Assembly (NCBI RefSeq): GCF_008704715.1
Contig: NZ_CP023689.1
Coordinates: 2,976,001 to 3,040,000 of the forward strand
Source of the DNA: Streptomyces chartreusis
Lineage (GTDB): Bacteria; Actinomycetota; Actinomycetes; Streptomycetales; Streptomycetaceae
DNA length: 64,000 nt
Direction: 5' to 3'
Shown: positions 24,230 to 32,721 of the stretch, piece after piece
Layout: every line of letters begins with the position of its first letter
How positions within the stretch are numbered: the first letter of the stretch is position 1
Program-made: the position numbers and the translations under genes
Notes under the pieces: generated by a model
Told to the model about the DNA's origin: nothing
The model's database searches: none
The model's input: only the letters and a program-made list of their open reading frames with translations

Positions 24230-24359
24230 GGCGGCCGGCGCGCTCGTTCGCGGGCGCCCCGAAAAACTGGTGAGAAAAAATCTCCGCCGGGCGATGAGTT
24301 CCGACCGGACCCCCGGTCTACCCCACCGAACAGCAACCACCCTGATGGGAGAGACCACG

Positions 24360-24779
24360 ATGAGCGCCCCCGCCTACCAGCAGATGATCTTCGTCAACCT
24401 GCCCGTGAACGACCTCGACGCGTCGAAGAAGTTCTTCACGGGGCTGGGTTACTCGATCAACGCGCAGTTCAGCGACGAGAACGCGGCGTCCGTCGTGATC
24501 AGCGACACCATCGTCGCGATGCTGCTCACCAAGCCGTTCTACTCGACCTTCACCAAGAAGGAGATCGCGGACGCCACGACGACCAGCGAGGTGCTGATCT
24601 GTCTGAGCGCCGAGAGCCGCGACAAGGTGGACGAGCTGGTCGAGAAGGCGGTCGCCGCCGGCGGCACCGCGTCGGACAAGGTCCAGGACATGGGCTTCAT
24701 GTACGGCCGCGCCTTCGACGACCTCGACGGCCACACCTGGGAGGTCGTGTGGATGGACCCGTCGGCCGTCGAGGGCTGA
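24360..24779 (+). CDS. VOC-family (glyoxalase/bleomycin-resistance fold) protein
   Basis: A 139-residue vicinal-oxygen-chelate protein. It opens with IFVNLPVNDLDASKKFFTGL, the usual first beta-alpha unit, and closes with the FDDLDGHTWEVVWMDPSAVE stretch, which holds the conserved DxDGH..E metal-site pattern. Such proteins are lactoylglutathione lyase-like enzymes or binding proteins of unknown substrate. The ATG at 24360 follows GGGAGAG by 6 nt; the longer frame upstream has no support. It stands alone between a permease gene and a LOG-family gene. Confidence 0.88.
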   Translation: MSAPAYQQMIFVNLPVNDLDASKKFFTGLGYSINAQFSDENAASVVISDTIVAMLLTKPFYSTFTKKEIADATTTSEVLICLSAESRDKVDELVEKAVAAGGTASDKVQDMGFMYGRAFDDLDGHTWEVVWMDPSAVEG

Positions 24780-24816
24780 CAACCGCCGTACGACACGGGG
24801 TGCCTAGCATGGGCGG

Positions 24817-25938
24817 GTGCAGACGATGCCCGCCCATGCGGCCCACCACGACGACCGTGAGATAGAGACGATCGAGGAGTTCGACGCGACCGTCTCGGCG
24901 CGCGGCTCCCTCGCCGGATTCCGTGTCCAGGCAGTCGACCTGACGGACCGTACGCGCGAACTGCTCGGCACGGACACCAGCGGTGCCGTCTTCCTCGGCT
25001 GCGCGATGCGCGAGGAGGCGGCCGCGAAGATCCGCACCGGCGGCGCCCTGGTCTTCCCGCCGGTCCCGGACCTCCCCTTCGACCCGTACCGGGGCCTGGT
25101 CTACTCCCCCGACGAACTCTTCGCCTCCCTCTCGGACGGCTACGAGAGCACCCCGGACGCCCACGCCTACGCCTGGTTCCAGCGGACGAAGGCCGACCGC
25201 GACGTCTACGCCTCCATGCTCCGCGCCATCCACGACGACTCCGTCTCGGACGCCCTCGACGAACTCCTTTCCGGCGCCCGGGTGGTGGGCGTGATGGGCG
25301 GCCACGCGATGCGCCGCGGCACACAGGAGTACGAGGGTGCCGCGCGGCTCGGCCGGGAGCTGACCCGCGCCGGTCTCACCGTCGCCACCGGCGGCGGCCC
25401 GGGCGCGATGGAGGCCGCCAATCTCGGCGCGTACGCCGCCCCGCTCGATGACGCGATGCTCACCGACGCCCTCCGACTCCTCGCGAAGGCACCGGGGTTC
25501 ACGCCCTCGATCACCGACTGGGCGTCGGCGGCCTTCGAGGTGCGCTCCCGCTGGCCCAAGGGCGGCCGCTCCGTCGGCATCCCGACCTGGTTCTACGGCC
25601 ACGAGCCGCCGAACCCCTTCGCCTCGCACATCGCGAAGTACTTCGCCAACGCCACCCGCGAGGACGGCCTGCTGGCCCGCTCGAACGCCGGCGTCGTGTT
25701 CCTGCCGGGAGCCGCCGGGACCGTACAGGAGATCTTCGACAACGCGACGCCGAACTACTACGAGTCGCGCGGCGAACCGACCCCGATGGTGCTGGTCGAC
25801 CGAGCGCACTGGACGGAGCGGCTGCCCGCCTGGCCGCTGCTCAAGTCCCTTGCCCGGGAGCGGTCGATGGACGCCCGGATCGCCCTGGTTGACCGGATCG
25901 AGGAGGCGCCGGAGGCGTTGAAACGCCTCGGCAGTTAA
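24817..25938 (+). CDS. LOG-family Rossmann-fold protein (cytokinin riboside phosphoribohydrolase-like)
   Basis: A 373-residue protein whose C-terminal two thirds hold the LOG/lysine-decarboxylase-like fold. The family motif PGGxGTxxE appears as LPGAAGTVQEIFDN (about residue 290), with one Gly replaced by Ala. A second motif is TGGGPGAMEAANLGAY (about 190). The N-terminal 120 residues are an extra module typical of the long actinobacterial members. Short LOG proteins cleave nucleotide 5'-monophosphates; the activity of long forms is not established. GTG 24817 gives the N-terminus MQTMPAHAA. Its stop precedes a strong promoter for the next gene. Confidence 0.85.
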   Translation: MQTMPAHAAHHDDREIETIEEFDATVSARGSLAGFRVQAVDLTDRTRELLGTDTSGAVFLGCAMREEAAAKIRTGGALVFPPVPDLPFDPYRGLVYSPDELFASLSDGYESTPDAHAYAWFQRTKADRDVYASMLRAIHDDSVSDALDELLSGARVVGVMGGHAMRRGTQEYEGAARLGRELTRAGLTVATGGGPGAMEAANLGAYAAPLDDAMLTDALRLLAKAPGFTPSITDWASAAFEVRSRWPKGGRSVGIPTWFYGHEPPNPFASHIAKYFANATREDGLLARSNAGVVFLPGAAGTVQEIFDNATPNYYESRGEPTPMVLVDRAHWTERLPAWPLLKSLARERSMDARIALVDRIEEAPEALKRLGS

Positions 25939-25976
25939 TAAGAGGGCAAAGCCAACGCCTGTAGGCTGCATATGCG

Positions 25977-26004
25977 TTGACACTCCTTATGCCACGCTTA
26001 TAAA
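25977..26004 (+). promoter_or_regulatory. Sigma-70-type (HrdB-like) promoter for the LAETG protein gene
   Basis: TTGACA (25977-25982) and TATAAA (25999-26004) are separated by 16 bp in a locally AT-rich stretch, about 87 bp upstream of the GTG at 26091. It matches the vegetative consensus closely, which is unusual in this GC-rich genome and suggests strong expression. Confidence 0.75.
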
Positions 26005-26090
26005 CCTGTGAGACTCCTGGGGACGGTGATGTCGCGTCACCGCCCCTCTCCGAACCCCCCTCAGTGGTGCAACTCCCGTAAAGGACAAAC

Positions 26091-26771
26091 GTGTCCATAA
26101 ACCGCCGTACTGTTGCGCGTTCCGTGCGCGCTCTGGGTGTCGCCTCCGCGTCGGCCGCACTCGCGCTCTCCGCTGCGGGCACCGCGCTCGCGTGCAACAT
26201 CAGTGAATTCTCCGCCGAAGCCAAGTGCGACGGCGACAAGGGCGTCATCACCGTCACCGACGTGGACCCCAGCGGTGTCCCGGCGACCATCACGGTGTTC
26301 CTCCAGAACAACGGCGCCGACCTGAAGAAGGTCGGTGAGCAGGTGGTCAAGGGCTCCCGCGAGGGCGTCACCATCACCTTCGCCGAGGACTGGAAGCCGG
26401 ACGCCGAGTACCGCGTCCACGTCAAGGCGGCCGGCTATGTCGACGAGGACATCAAGCCGAACCTGACGACGCCGTCCACGGCCTGCAAGAAGGAGGAGCC
26501 GCCGGCCCCGTCGGACACCCCGACCCCGTCGGCCCCCGCCTCGACCCCGGCCGAGGAGACCGACTCGCCGACCCCGACCCCGTCGGAGAGCGACAGCACC
26601 CCTCCCGCGAGCAGCGCCCCGTCCCCCGCGGCCGGTGACTCCAACCTCGCCGAGACCGGTGCGAACTCCAACACCGGCATGATCGCGGGCATCGCGGTCG
26701 GCCTGGTCGCCCTCGGCGGCGGCGCGGTCTTCTTCGGCCTCCGCCGACGCGGCGCGAGCAGCGACCGCTGA
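26091..26771 (+). CDS. LAETG-anchored surface protein (sortase substrate)
   Basis: A 226-residue exported protein. The signal peptide covers about residues 1-35 and ends near TALACN. A small folded domain follows (about 36-125), containing three cysteines, at the mature N-terminus, in AEAKCDGD and in STACKK. A Pro/Ser/Thr/Glu-rich stalk with [15 protein letters not shown] repeats spans 126-185. The C-terminus has the sortase signal LAETG, a hydrophobic segment ([18 protein letters not shown]) and the basic tail [14 protein letters not shown] signals are used by class E sortases in Streptomyces. It should be linked to peptidoglycan; its ligand is unknown. GTG 26091 follows AAGGA by 6 nt. Confidence 0.92.
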   Translation: MSINRRTVARSVRALGVASASAALALSAAGTALACNISEFSAEAKCDGDKGVITVTDVDPSGVPATITVFLQNNGADLKKVGEQVVKGSREGVTITFAEDWKPDAEYRVHVKAAGYVDEDIKPNLTTPSTACKKEEPPAPSDTPTPSAPASTPAEETDSPTPTPSESDSTPPASSAPSPAAGDSNLAETGANSNTGMIAGIAVGLVALGGGAVFFGLRRRGASSDR

Positions 26772-26792
26772 CGCACCCGCCCGGCAATACGC

Positions 26793-26830
26793 ACGTAGGC
26801 CCGCCCCCGTGAACGGGGGCGGGCCTACGT
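26793..26830. terminator. Bidirectional terminator between convergent genes
   Basis: A perfect 16-bp stem (26793-26808 with 26815-26830) and a 6-nt loop lie 21 bp past the LAETG gene and before the convergent helicase gene. It can serve transcripts from both sides. Confidence 0.85.
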
Positions 26831-26979
26831 CGTTCTCGTCGATGCGCTGTCGGCGCGGCGGCTACGGGATCGCGGCGCCGGTCGGCAGAGACTCGGCCGG
26901 CAGTGGCCGAGGCGCCGAACGCAAGGGCGGTGGCGCCGCCCGGGCCGCGCCGAACACGGCGCGGCCACAGGGACACGGC

Positions 26980-28707
26980 CTAGTTGGCGGAGGTGCGCCG
27001 GCCGCCGCGGCGGTCGACGTTGCGGTTCCCCGTCGCGCCGGCGTCGCCCGTGCCGGCCGACCGTCGGCCGGCGCCGCCGCGCGGGGCCTTGCCGGCGCTG
27101 GAACCGGCGCCCGCGCCGGACGCCGCACCGGCTGCGGACCGGCGGTCGGAGCCACGACCACCCGCCCGGACGGTGCCGCCCGACGCCCCGCCGGACGCCG
27201 TCCGGCGAGCGGTTCCTCGCCCGCCCGTGGCGGAGGTGCCGCCGGACGCCGGTGCCCCGGACGCGGTCCGGCGCTCCGTGCCCCGGCCTCCCGTCCTGGG
27301 GGCGCCACCGGCGGCCGCCTTGGCCTCGCCGCCGCTCCGGCGCCGGCCGGCGGACCGCCTGCCGGTCTTCCCGTCGGCGCGGGAAGCCGCCGGCGTCACC
27401 GGCTGGGGGACCTCGATGGTGACGGCCACGCCGGAAGGCTCGCGCGCGCCGGTGATGACGGCCAGTTCCGGGTCGCTCGACGTGATCCGGGACGTCCGGG
27501 GGCGGATGCCCGCGTCCGACATGAGCCGGGTGACTTCCCGCTTCTGGTCGGGCAGGACCAGCGTGGCCACACTGCCGGAACCGCCGGCACGGGCCGTACG
27601 GCCGCCCCGGTGCAGGTAGTCCTTGTGATCGGTGGGGGGATCGACGTTCACGACGAGGTCGAGGTCGTCGACGTGTATACCCCGGGCGGCGACGTTCGTC
27701 GCGACCAGTGCGGTGACCTGGCCGCTCTTGAACTGCTCCAGGGTCCGATTGCGCTGCGGCTGCGAGCGGCCCCCGTGCAGCGCCGCCGCGCGGACACCGA
27801 CGGCCAGGAGCCGCTTGGTCAGCCGGTCGGCGGCCCGCTTGGTGTCGAGGAAGAGGATGACCCGCCCGTCCCTGGCCGCGATGCGCGTGGTGACGGCCTT
27901 CTTGTCGGTCTCGTCCTGGACATGGAGAACGTAGTGCTCCATGGTCGTCACCGCGCCCGCGGACGGGTCCACGGAGTGCACCACGGGGTCGGTCAGGAAC
28001 CGCTGCACGAGGCGGTCGATGTTGCGGTCCAGCGTGGCCGAGAAGAGCATGCGCTGCCCGTCCGGCCGTACCTGCTGGATCACCTTGGTGATCTGCGGCA
28101 GGAAGCCCATGTCGGTCATCTGGTCGGCCTCGTCCAGCACCGTGATGCGCACGTCGCCGAGCACGCAGTCGCCGCGTTCCACGAGGTCGTTGAGCCGGCC
28201 GGGAGTGGCCACGAGCACTTCCGCGCCGCGCCGCAGCGCACCCGCCTGCTTGGTGATCGACAGCCCGCCCACCACGGTGGTCAGCCGGAGGTTCACGGCC
28301 GTCGCGTAGGGGGTCAGGGCGTCCGTCACCTGCTGGGCGAGCTCACGGGTGGGCACCAGCACCAGGGCGAGGGGCGCCTTGGGCTGCGCGCGCAGCCCGG
28401 CCGTGCGGGCCAGCAGCGCCAGACCGAACGCGAGGGTCTTGCCGGAGCCGGTGCGCCCGCGTCCGAGCAGATCACGGCCGGCGAGCGAGTTGGGCAGGGT
28501 GGCGCCCTGGATGGGGAAGGGGGTGGTCACGCCCTGCGCGGTGAGCGTCTTCAGCAGCCCGGCCGGCATGTCCAGAGCGGCGAAGTCCTCCACGGCGGGA
28601 AGTGCGGGGGTCGTGCTCTCCGGCAGCCGGAATTCCCTCGGCGGCGACGCGGACGGTGCGGGCGACGACGAGGCGCGCCGATTCGGCTTCTGGGGCCTGC
28701 GGGGCAT
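26980..28707 (-). CDS. DEAD-box RNA helicase with basic Gly/Arg-rich tail
   Basis: A 575-residue ATP-dependent RNA helicase. The Q-motif region (TPFPIQGATLP), motif I GRTGSGKT, PTRELAQQ, motif II DEAD in VLDEADQMTDMG, motif III SAT and motif VI HRGGRTARAG are all present. After about residue 400 the protein becomes a low-complexity tail rich in Arg, Gly, Ser and Ala with repeats like GGRGTERRTASG, which probably binds RNA. The ATG at 28707 starts MPRRPQKPNRR; the frame upstream of it overlaps the cold-shock gene's terminator and was rejected. Pairing with a cold-shock gene just upstream suggests a role in RNA unfolding in the cold. Confidence 0.93.
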   Translation of the reverse strand: MPRRPQKPNRRASSSPAPSASPPREFRLPESTTPALPAVEDFAALDMPAGLLKTLTAQGVTTPFPIQGATLPNSLAGRDLLGRGRTGSGKTLAFGLALLARTAGLRAQPKAPLALVLVPTRELAQQVTDALTPYATAVNLRLTTVVGGLSITKQAGALRRGAEVLVATPGRLNDLVERGDCVLGDVRITVLDEADQMTDMGFLPQITKVIQQVRPDGQRMLFSATLDRNIDRLVQRFLTDPVVHSVDPSAGAVTTMEHYVLHVQDETDKKAVTTRIAARDGRVILFLDTKRAADRLTKRLLAVGVRAAALHGGRSQPQRNRTLEQFKSGQVTALVATNVAARGIHVDDLDLVVNVDPPTDHKDYLHRGGRTARAGGSGSVATLVLPDQKREVTRLMSDAGIRPRTSRITSSDPELAVITGAREPSGVAVTIEVPQPVTPAASRADGKTGRRSAGRRRSGGEAKAAAGGAPRTGGRGTERRTASGAPASGGTSATGGRGTARRTASGGASGGTVRAGGRGSDRRSAAGAASGAGAGSSAGKAPRGGAGRRSAGTGDAGATGNRNVDRRGGRRTSAN

Positions 28708-28737
28708 GCTGCTTTCTGCCTTCCTGAAACAGCACAA

Positions 28738-28771
28738 ACCGGGGTCCGCACCATGCGGTGCGGACCCCGGT
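28738..28771 (-). terminator. Terminator of the cold-shock gene
   Basis: A perfect 15-bp stem (28738-28752 with 28757-28771) has the tetraloop ATGC and lies 22 bp past the cold-shock stop. On the minus strand it is followed by TTGTGCTGTTT. Some read-through could feed the helicase gene downstream. Confidence 0.8.
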
Positions 28772-28792
28772 ATGCGGATACGCGTCCGGCTA

Positions 28793-28996
28793 TCAGGCGG
28801 GAACGATGTTCTCCGCCTGCGGGCCCTTCTGGCCCTGCGTGACGTCGAAGGTGACCCGCTGGCCTTCCTGGAGCTCACGGAAGCCCTGGGTCGCGATGTT
28901 CGAGTAGTGGGCGAAGACGTCGGGGCCGCCGCCGTCCTGCTCGATGAAGCCGAAACCCTTTTCAGAGTTGAACCACTTCACGGTTCCCTGTGCCAT
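28793..28996 (-). CDS. Cold-shock protein (CspA family)
   Basis: A 67-residue single-domain nucleic-acid chaperone. The RNP1 motif is seen in [12 protein letters not shown] and RNP2 in DVFAHYSNI, with the family's usual opening GTVKWFN. It binds single-stranded RNA and DNA and melts secondary structure. The ATG at 28996 follows AGAAGGAG. About 200 bp of non-coding sequence lies upstream, long enough for a structured 5' leader as in other csp genes. The gene is followed by a strong terminator and then the DEAD-box helicase. Confidence 0.96.
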   Translation of the reverse strand: MAQGTVKWFNSEKGFGFIEQDGGGPDVFAHYSNIATQGFRELQEGQRVTFDVTQGQKGPQAENIVPA

Positions 28997-29204
28997 GACC
29001 TTCTCCTTCTGTAGGCAGAGGCCCCATCCGGAGATGCCGGGAAAACAACTAATGCGCCCGATGGATAGCATTCCCGTCAGGCGCACATAGGTTCATGGGT
29101 ACCACAACTGCAACGGGTAAACCGTAGCACAGCTCGGCGCTCGAAGTAGATCACCAAAGGGCACACCGCGCGGTTTTTCCGGAGCCGTCGCCCTCGCACG
29201 GCCG

Positions 29205-29996
29205 CTAGAAGCTGGCCCGCTCCAGCCAGAACTCCAGCAGTTCCCGCTCGCCGAGCACCTCCAGCTCGTCGCTGTCCAGCGGCAGCCGACGGTAGAACCC
29301 GAGCAGTACGGCGGTGAGCGGCCCCCTGAGCGCGACGGTCGCCTTCTCATGGCCGCGCCGCCAGGCGATCACGTCCCCGGAAAGATCGATCAGCCACTCG
29401 GCGTCCAGCGTCGGGCTGCCGTCCGCGGCATGCAGGTGGATGCTGCCCGGCCGGCGCAGGTCCGTCGTCGGATCGTCCGGCATGTTCCGCTGGGCCCACT
29501 CGATGATCTGGAGCCACTCGTCGATCGCGTCGGCGGCGATGTCGGGCGCGACCTCGTAGGGCAGTCCGGCGGCGAGCGTGGCGTCGGCGCGGTGGATGGT
29601 GAGCTCGTGGGCCATACGGCGGGCCCAGAACCCGGAGCTGTGGACCCCGGCCCAGCCCCACATCGTCGTGTCGGGCCCGGCCTCCCTCAGCGCGCCGACC
29701 AGCATGTCGCCGGTCTCCGCCAGCCAGGCGTCCAGGGCGACTGGGTCTCCCTCGCCGTCGGGGCCGCCGTGGAGCGGGACCTTCTCCTCCGGGATCTCGT
29801 CCTGCGCCCGCGTCCGCACCATCAGCTCCACCCAGCGCAGGGCGCCGCCGGTGTGCCGCACGAGCTGTTCCAGCGACCAGTCCGGGCAGGTGGGGACGGT
29901 CGCCGACAGATCGGCGCCGGAGGTCAGCACGGCCCGCAGCAGGCCGACCTGGTGGGCGATCTCGTCGCAGTAGCGGTCATGGGCCAGGAGTGTCAT
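29205..29996 (-). CDS. Maleylpyruvate isomerase-fold (TIGR03083/TIGR03086-like, mycothiol-dependent type) protein
   Basis: A 263-residue protein of the actinobacterial maleylpyruvate-isomerase N-terminal/DinB-like superfamily. Characteristic segments are VPTCPDWSLEQLVRHTGGAL (about residues 34-53) and SSGFWARRMAHELTIHRADA (about 120-139). The His of LVRHT and the HxxxHRxD-like cluster are the expected metal ligands. Such proteins form four-helix bundles and may use mycothiol; most have no assigned reaction. The ATG is 25 bp after the ATPase gene of the thiamine-type importer, so it may be co-transcribed under the TPP riboswitch. A thiamine-related role would be guesswork. Confidence 0.82.
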   Translation of the reverse strand: MTLLAHDRYCDEIAHQVGLLRAVLTSGADLSATVPTCPDWSLEQLVRHTGGALRWVELMVRTRAQDEIPEEKVPLHGGPDGEGDPVALDAWLAETGDMLVGALREAGPDTTMWGWAGVHSSGFWARRMAHELTIHRADATLAAGLPYEVAPDIAADAIDEWLQIIEWAQRNMPDDPTTDLRRPGSIHLHAADGSPTLDAEWLIDLSGDVIAWRRGHEKATVALRGPLTAVLLGFYRRLPLDSDELEVLGERELLEFWLERASF

Positions 29997-30021
29997 GTCC
30001 CGCACCCTATGCACGGCGTGA

Positions 30022-31041
30022 TCAGCCCAGCACGACAATTTCGGCCGCGTCGAACTCGACCCCGACGGTGTCCCCGACCTCCGGGGCGTCCCGCAGCGCG
30101 CAGGCCGCCTCCAGACGCGGCGCGTCCTCCGGCTGGAGGTGCACGGCGACGTGCGTGCCCTTGAACGTGCGGGCGGCGACCGTGCAGCGCAGCCCCGTGT
30201 CGGGGCCCACGAGCCGCACCCCGGCCGGCCTGACCAGCAGTGTCCGCGGGCCCTGAGCGGCGTCCTCGCCGACCGGCAGCTTCCCCCAGGGCGTGTTCGC
30301 GGCCTGACCTGCGACGGTGCCGCCGACCACGTTGTCGAAGCCGAGGAAGCGCGCCACGAACTCGTCCACCGGCCGCTGCCACACCTCAAGCGGCGTGCCG
30401 CTCTGCGCGATCCGCCCGTCCCGCATCACCACGACCCGGTCGGCGAGCGCGAACGCCTCGCCCTGGTCGTGCGTCACGGCCAGCACGGTGGTGCCCAACT
30501 GGCCGAACAGCTCACGGAGTTCGACGACGAGCCGCTCCCGCAGCGAGCGGTCGAGCTGCCCCAGCGGCTCGTCCAGCATCAGCAGCCGCGGCCGGGGCGC
30601 GAGGGCGCGGGCCAGCGCGACCCGCTGCTGCTCCCCGCCGGACAGCGAGGCGACGGCACGCCCGGCGGCGCCCGGCAGTCCGACCAGATCCAGCAACTCC
30701 CTTACCCGCTCGGCCTGTTCGGCGCTGGAGGCGCCGCGCATCCGGGTCCCGAAGGCGACGTTGCCGCCGACGTCCCGCTGCGGGAACAGCTGATGGTCCT
30801 GGAACATCAGCCCGACGCCCCGCTTGTGCGCGGGCACCCCCGACTGGTCCCGGCCGTCGAGCGACACCCGCCCGGCGTCGAGGGGTTGCAGCCCCGCCAC
30901 GGCCCGCAGCAGCGTCGACTTGCCGCTGCCGCTCGGCCCGAGCACGCACACGATCTCGTGCTCGGCGACATCGAGGTCCACGGCGTCGAGCACGGGCCGC
31001 CCACCGAAACGGACGGTCGCACCCGCCAGGCTCAACAGCAT
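30022..31041 (-). CDS. Thiamine-type ABC importer, ATP-binding subunit
   Basis: A 339-residue ATPase with intact Walker A (GPSGSGKST, about residues 35-43), a Q-loop in LMFQDHQLFP, signature LSGGEQQR, Walker B LLMLDEPLGQLD and a switch His in VTHDQGEA. The last 100 residues form a TOBE-like domain. It is the third gene of the operon preceded by a TPP riboswitch, and its ATG directly follows the permease stop. It drives import through the fused permease encoded upstream. In domain content it resembles ThiQ and iron-transport (FbpC) ATPases. Confidence 0.9.
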   Translation of the reverse strand: MLLSLAGATVRFGGRPVLDAVDLDVAEHEIVCVLGPSGSGKSTLLRAVAGLQPLDAGRVSLDGRDQSGVPAHKRGVGLMFQDHQLFPQRDVGGNVAFGTRMRGASSAEQAERVRELLDLVGLPGAAGRAVASLSGGEQQRVALARALAPRPRLLMLDEPLGQLDRSLRERLVVELRELFGQLGTTVLAVTHDQGEAFALADRVVVMRDGRIAQSGTPLEVWQRPVDEFVARFLGFDNVVGGTVAGQAANTPWGKLPVGEDAAQGPRTLLVRPAGVRLVGPDTGLRCTVAARTFKGTHVAVHLQPEDAPRLEAACALRDAPEVGDTVGVEFDAAEIVVLG

Positions 31042-32721
31042 CTAGAACTCCCCCGTCCGATCCGTACGGAGCCGCTCCAGGATCAGCAGCGCCACCGCGC
31101 ACACCACCATCAGTACCGTCGAAAGGGCCATCGCCTGGCCGTAGTTGAGCTCGCCGGCCCGCCCCAGAAGCCGCGCGACGGCGACCGGCAGGGTCGGGTT
31201 GTCGGGCCGGGCGATGAACACGGTCGCGCCGAACTCACCCAGCGACACCGCGAAGGCGAACCCGGCCGCGATCAGCAGCGCCCGCCGCACCATCGGCAGG
31301 TCGACCTCGCGCCAGACCCGCCAGGGCGAAGCCCCCAGCACGGACGCCGCCTCACGCAGCCGCTGGTCCACGGCCCGCAGCACGGGCAGCATGGTCCGTA
31401 CGACGAAGGGCACCCCGACCAGCGCCTGGGCCAGCGGCACCAGGATCCAGGAGGCCCGCAGATCGAGCGGCGGCTCGTCCAGCGCGATCAGGAACCCGAA
31501 CCCGACCGTCACCGCGGACACCCCGAGCGGCAGCATCAGCAGCGCGTCGAAGCCCCGCACGAACCGCCCCGCGTCCCGCCGGGTCAGCGCGGCGGCGGCC
31601 AGACCGCCGATGACCACGGCGATGAGGGTCGCGACGACGGCGTACTGGAGCGAATTGCCGATCGCCTCGATCGGCGCGACGAGGAAGACACCGCCGTCGG
31701 CGCTGGTCAGCGCCCGGTAGTAGCCGAAGTCGGGGGCGTCGAACGACCTCTGCACCAGCACGGCCAGCGGCAGCAGCAGGAGTACGACGATGACGGCCAG
31801 GACGCCGGCCAGCAGCGCCCACTGGCCGGCCCCGCGCGGCCGCCGGGCGGTCACCGACGCGTCCACCAGGCGCAGGGCGCTCTCCCGCCGCCGTACCGTC
31901 CAGGCGTGCACGGCGAGGATCGCGGCCACCGCCAGGAACTGGATGATCGTCAGGACGGCGGCCGTGGACAGGTCGAAGATCTCGGAGGTCTGCCGGTAGA
32001 TCTCCACTTCGAGGGTGGAGAAGGTCGGTCCGCCCAGGATCTGCACCACACCGAAGGAGGTGAAGGTGAACAGGAAGACCATGAGCGCGGCGGCGGCCAC
32101 GGCCGGCGCGAGCGCCGGGAGGGTGACCTGACGCCAGGCTTTCAGGGGCGAGGCCCCGAGCATCCGCGCGGCCTCCTCCTGCCGCGGATCGAGCTGCGCC
32201 CACAGACCGCCCACCGTCCGTACGACGACGGCGTAATTGAAAAAGACGTGCGCGAGCAGGATCGCCCACACGGTGGTGTCGAGCCGTACGCCCCACAGCT
32301 CGTCGAGGAGTCCGCCGCGGCCGACGAGCGCGAGGAAGGCCGTACCGACGACGACCGTCGGCAGCACGAACGGGACGGTCACCACGGCCCGCAGGACCTG
32401 TTTGCCGGGGAAGTCGAAGCGGGCGAAGACGTAGGCGCCCGGCAGCGCGATGAGCAGGGTCAGCGCGGTGGAGGCGAACGCCTGCCAGGTGGTGAACCAC
32501 AGGACGTGCCGGATGTCGGACTCCCCGAGCACGTCCCACAGCCGCCCGAACTGCCATGCCCCGTCGACCTTCAGACCGCGCGAGACGATCGCGGCGACGG
32601 GGTAGGCGAAGAAGACCGCGAAGAACGCGACGGGCACGGCGATGAGGCCGAGCCGCATCGCCGCGCCCCTCTTGCGGGGTGCCGAAGCCGGGGCCGCTAC
32701 TTCAGTACGAGCGAGGTCCAC
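31042..32721 (-). CDS. Thiamine-type ABC importer, fused permease (ThiP-like)
   Basis: A 559-residue protein with two homologous permease halves and about twelve transmembrane segments. Each half has an EAA loop for docking to the ATPase: EEAARMLGASPLKAWRQVTL near residue 187 and REAASVLGASPWRVWREVDL near 458. Duplicated permeases of this kind occur in ThiP and in ferric iron (FbpB) importers; the TPP riboswitch favours thiamine or its phosphates. The GTG at 32721 overlaps the binding-protein gene by 25 bp. ATG 32658 would remove 21 residues and cannot be excluded. Confidence 0.9.
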   Translation of the reverse strand: MDLARTEVAAPASAPRKRGAAMRLGLIAVPVAFFAVFFAYPVAAIVSRGLKVDGAWQFGRLWDVLGESDIRHVLWFTTWQAFASTALTLLIALPGAYVFARFDFPGKQVLRAVVTVPFVLPTVVVGTAFLALVGRGGLLDELWGVRLDTTVWAILLAHVFFNYAVVVRTVGGLWAQLDPRQEEAARMLGASPLKAWRQVTLPALAPAVAAAALMVFLFTFTSFGVVQILGGPTFSTLEVEIYRQTSEIFDLSTAAVLTIIQFLAVAAILAVHAWTVRRRESALRLVDASVTARRPRGAGQWALLAGVLAVIVVLLLLPLAVLVQRSFDAPDFGYYRALTSADGGVFLVAPIEAIGNSLQYAVVATLIAVVIGGLAAAALTRRDAGRFVRGFDALLMLPLGVSAVTVGFGFLIALDEPPLDLRASWILVPLAQALVGVPFVVRTMLPVLRAVDQRLREAASVLGASPWRVWREVDLPMVRRALLIAAGFAFAVSLGEFGATVFIARPDNPTLPVAVARLLGRAGELNYGQAMALSTVLMVVCAVALLILERLRTDRTGEF

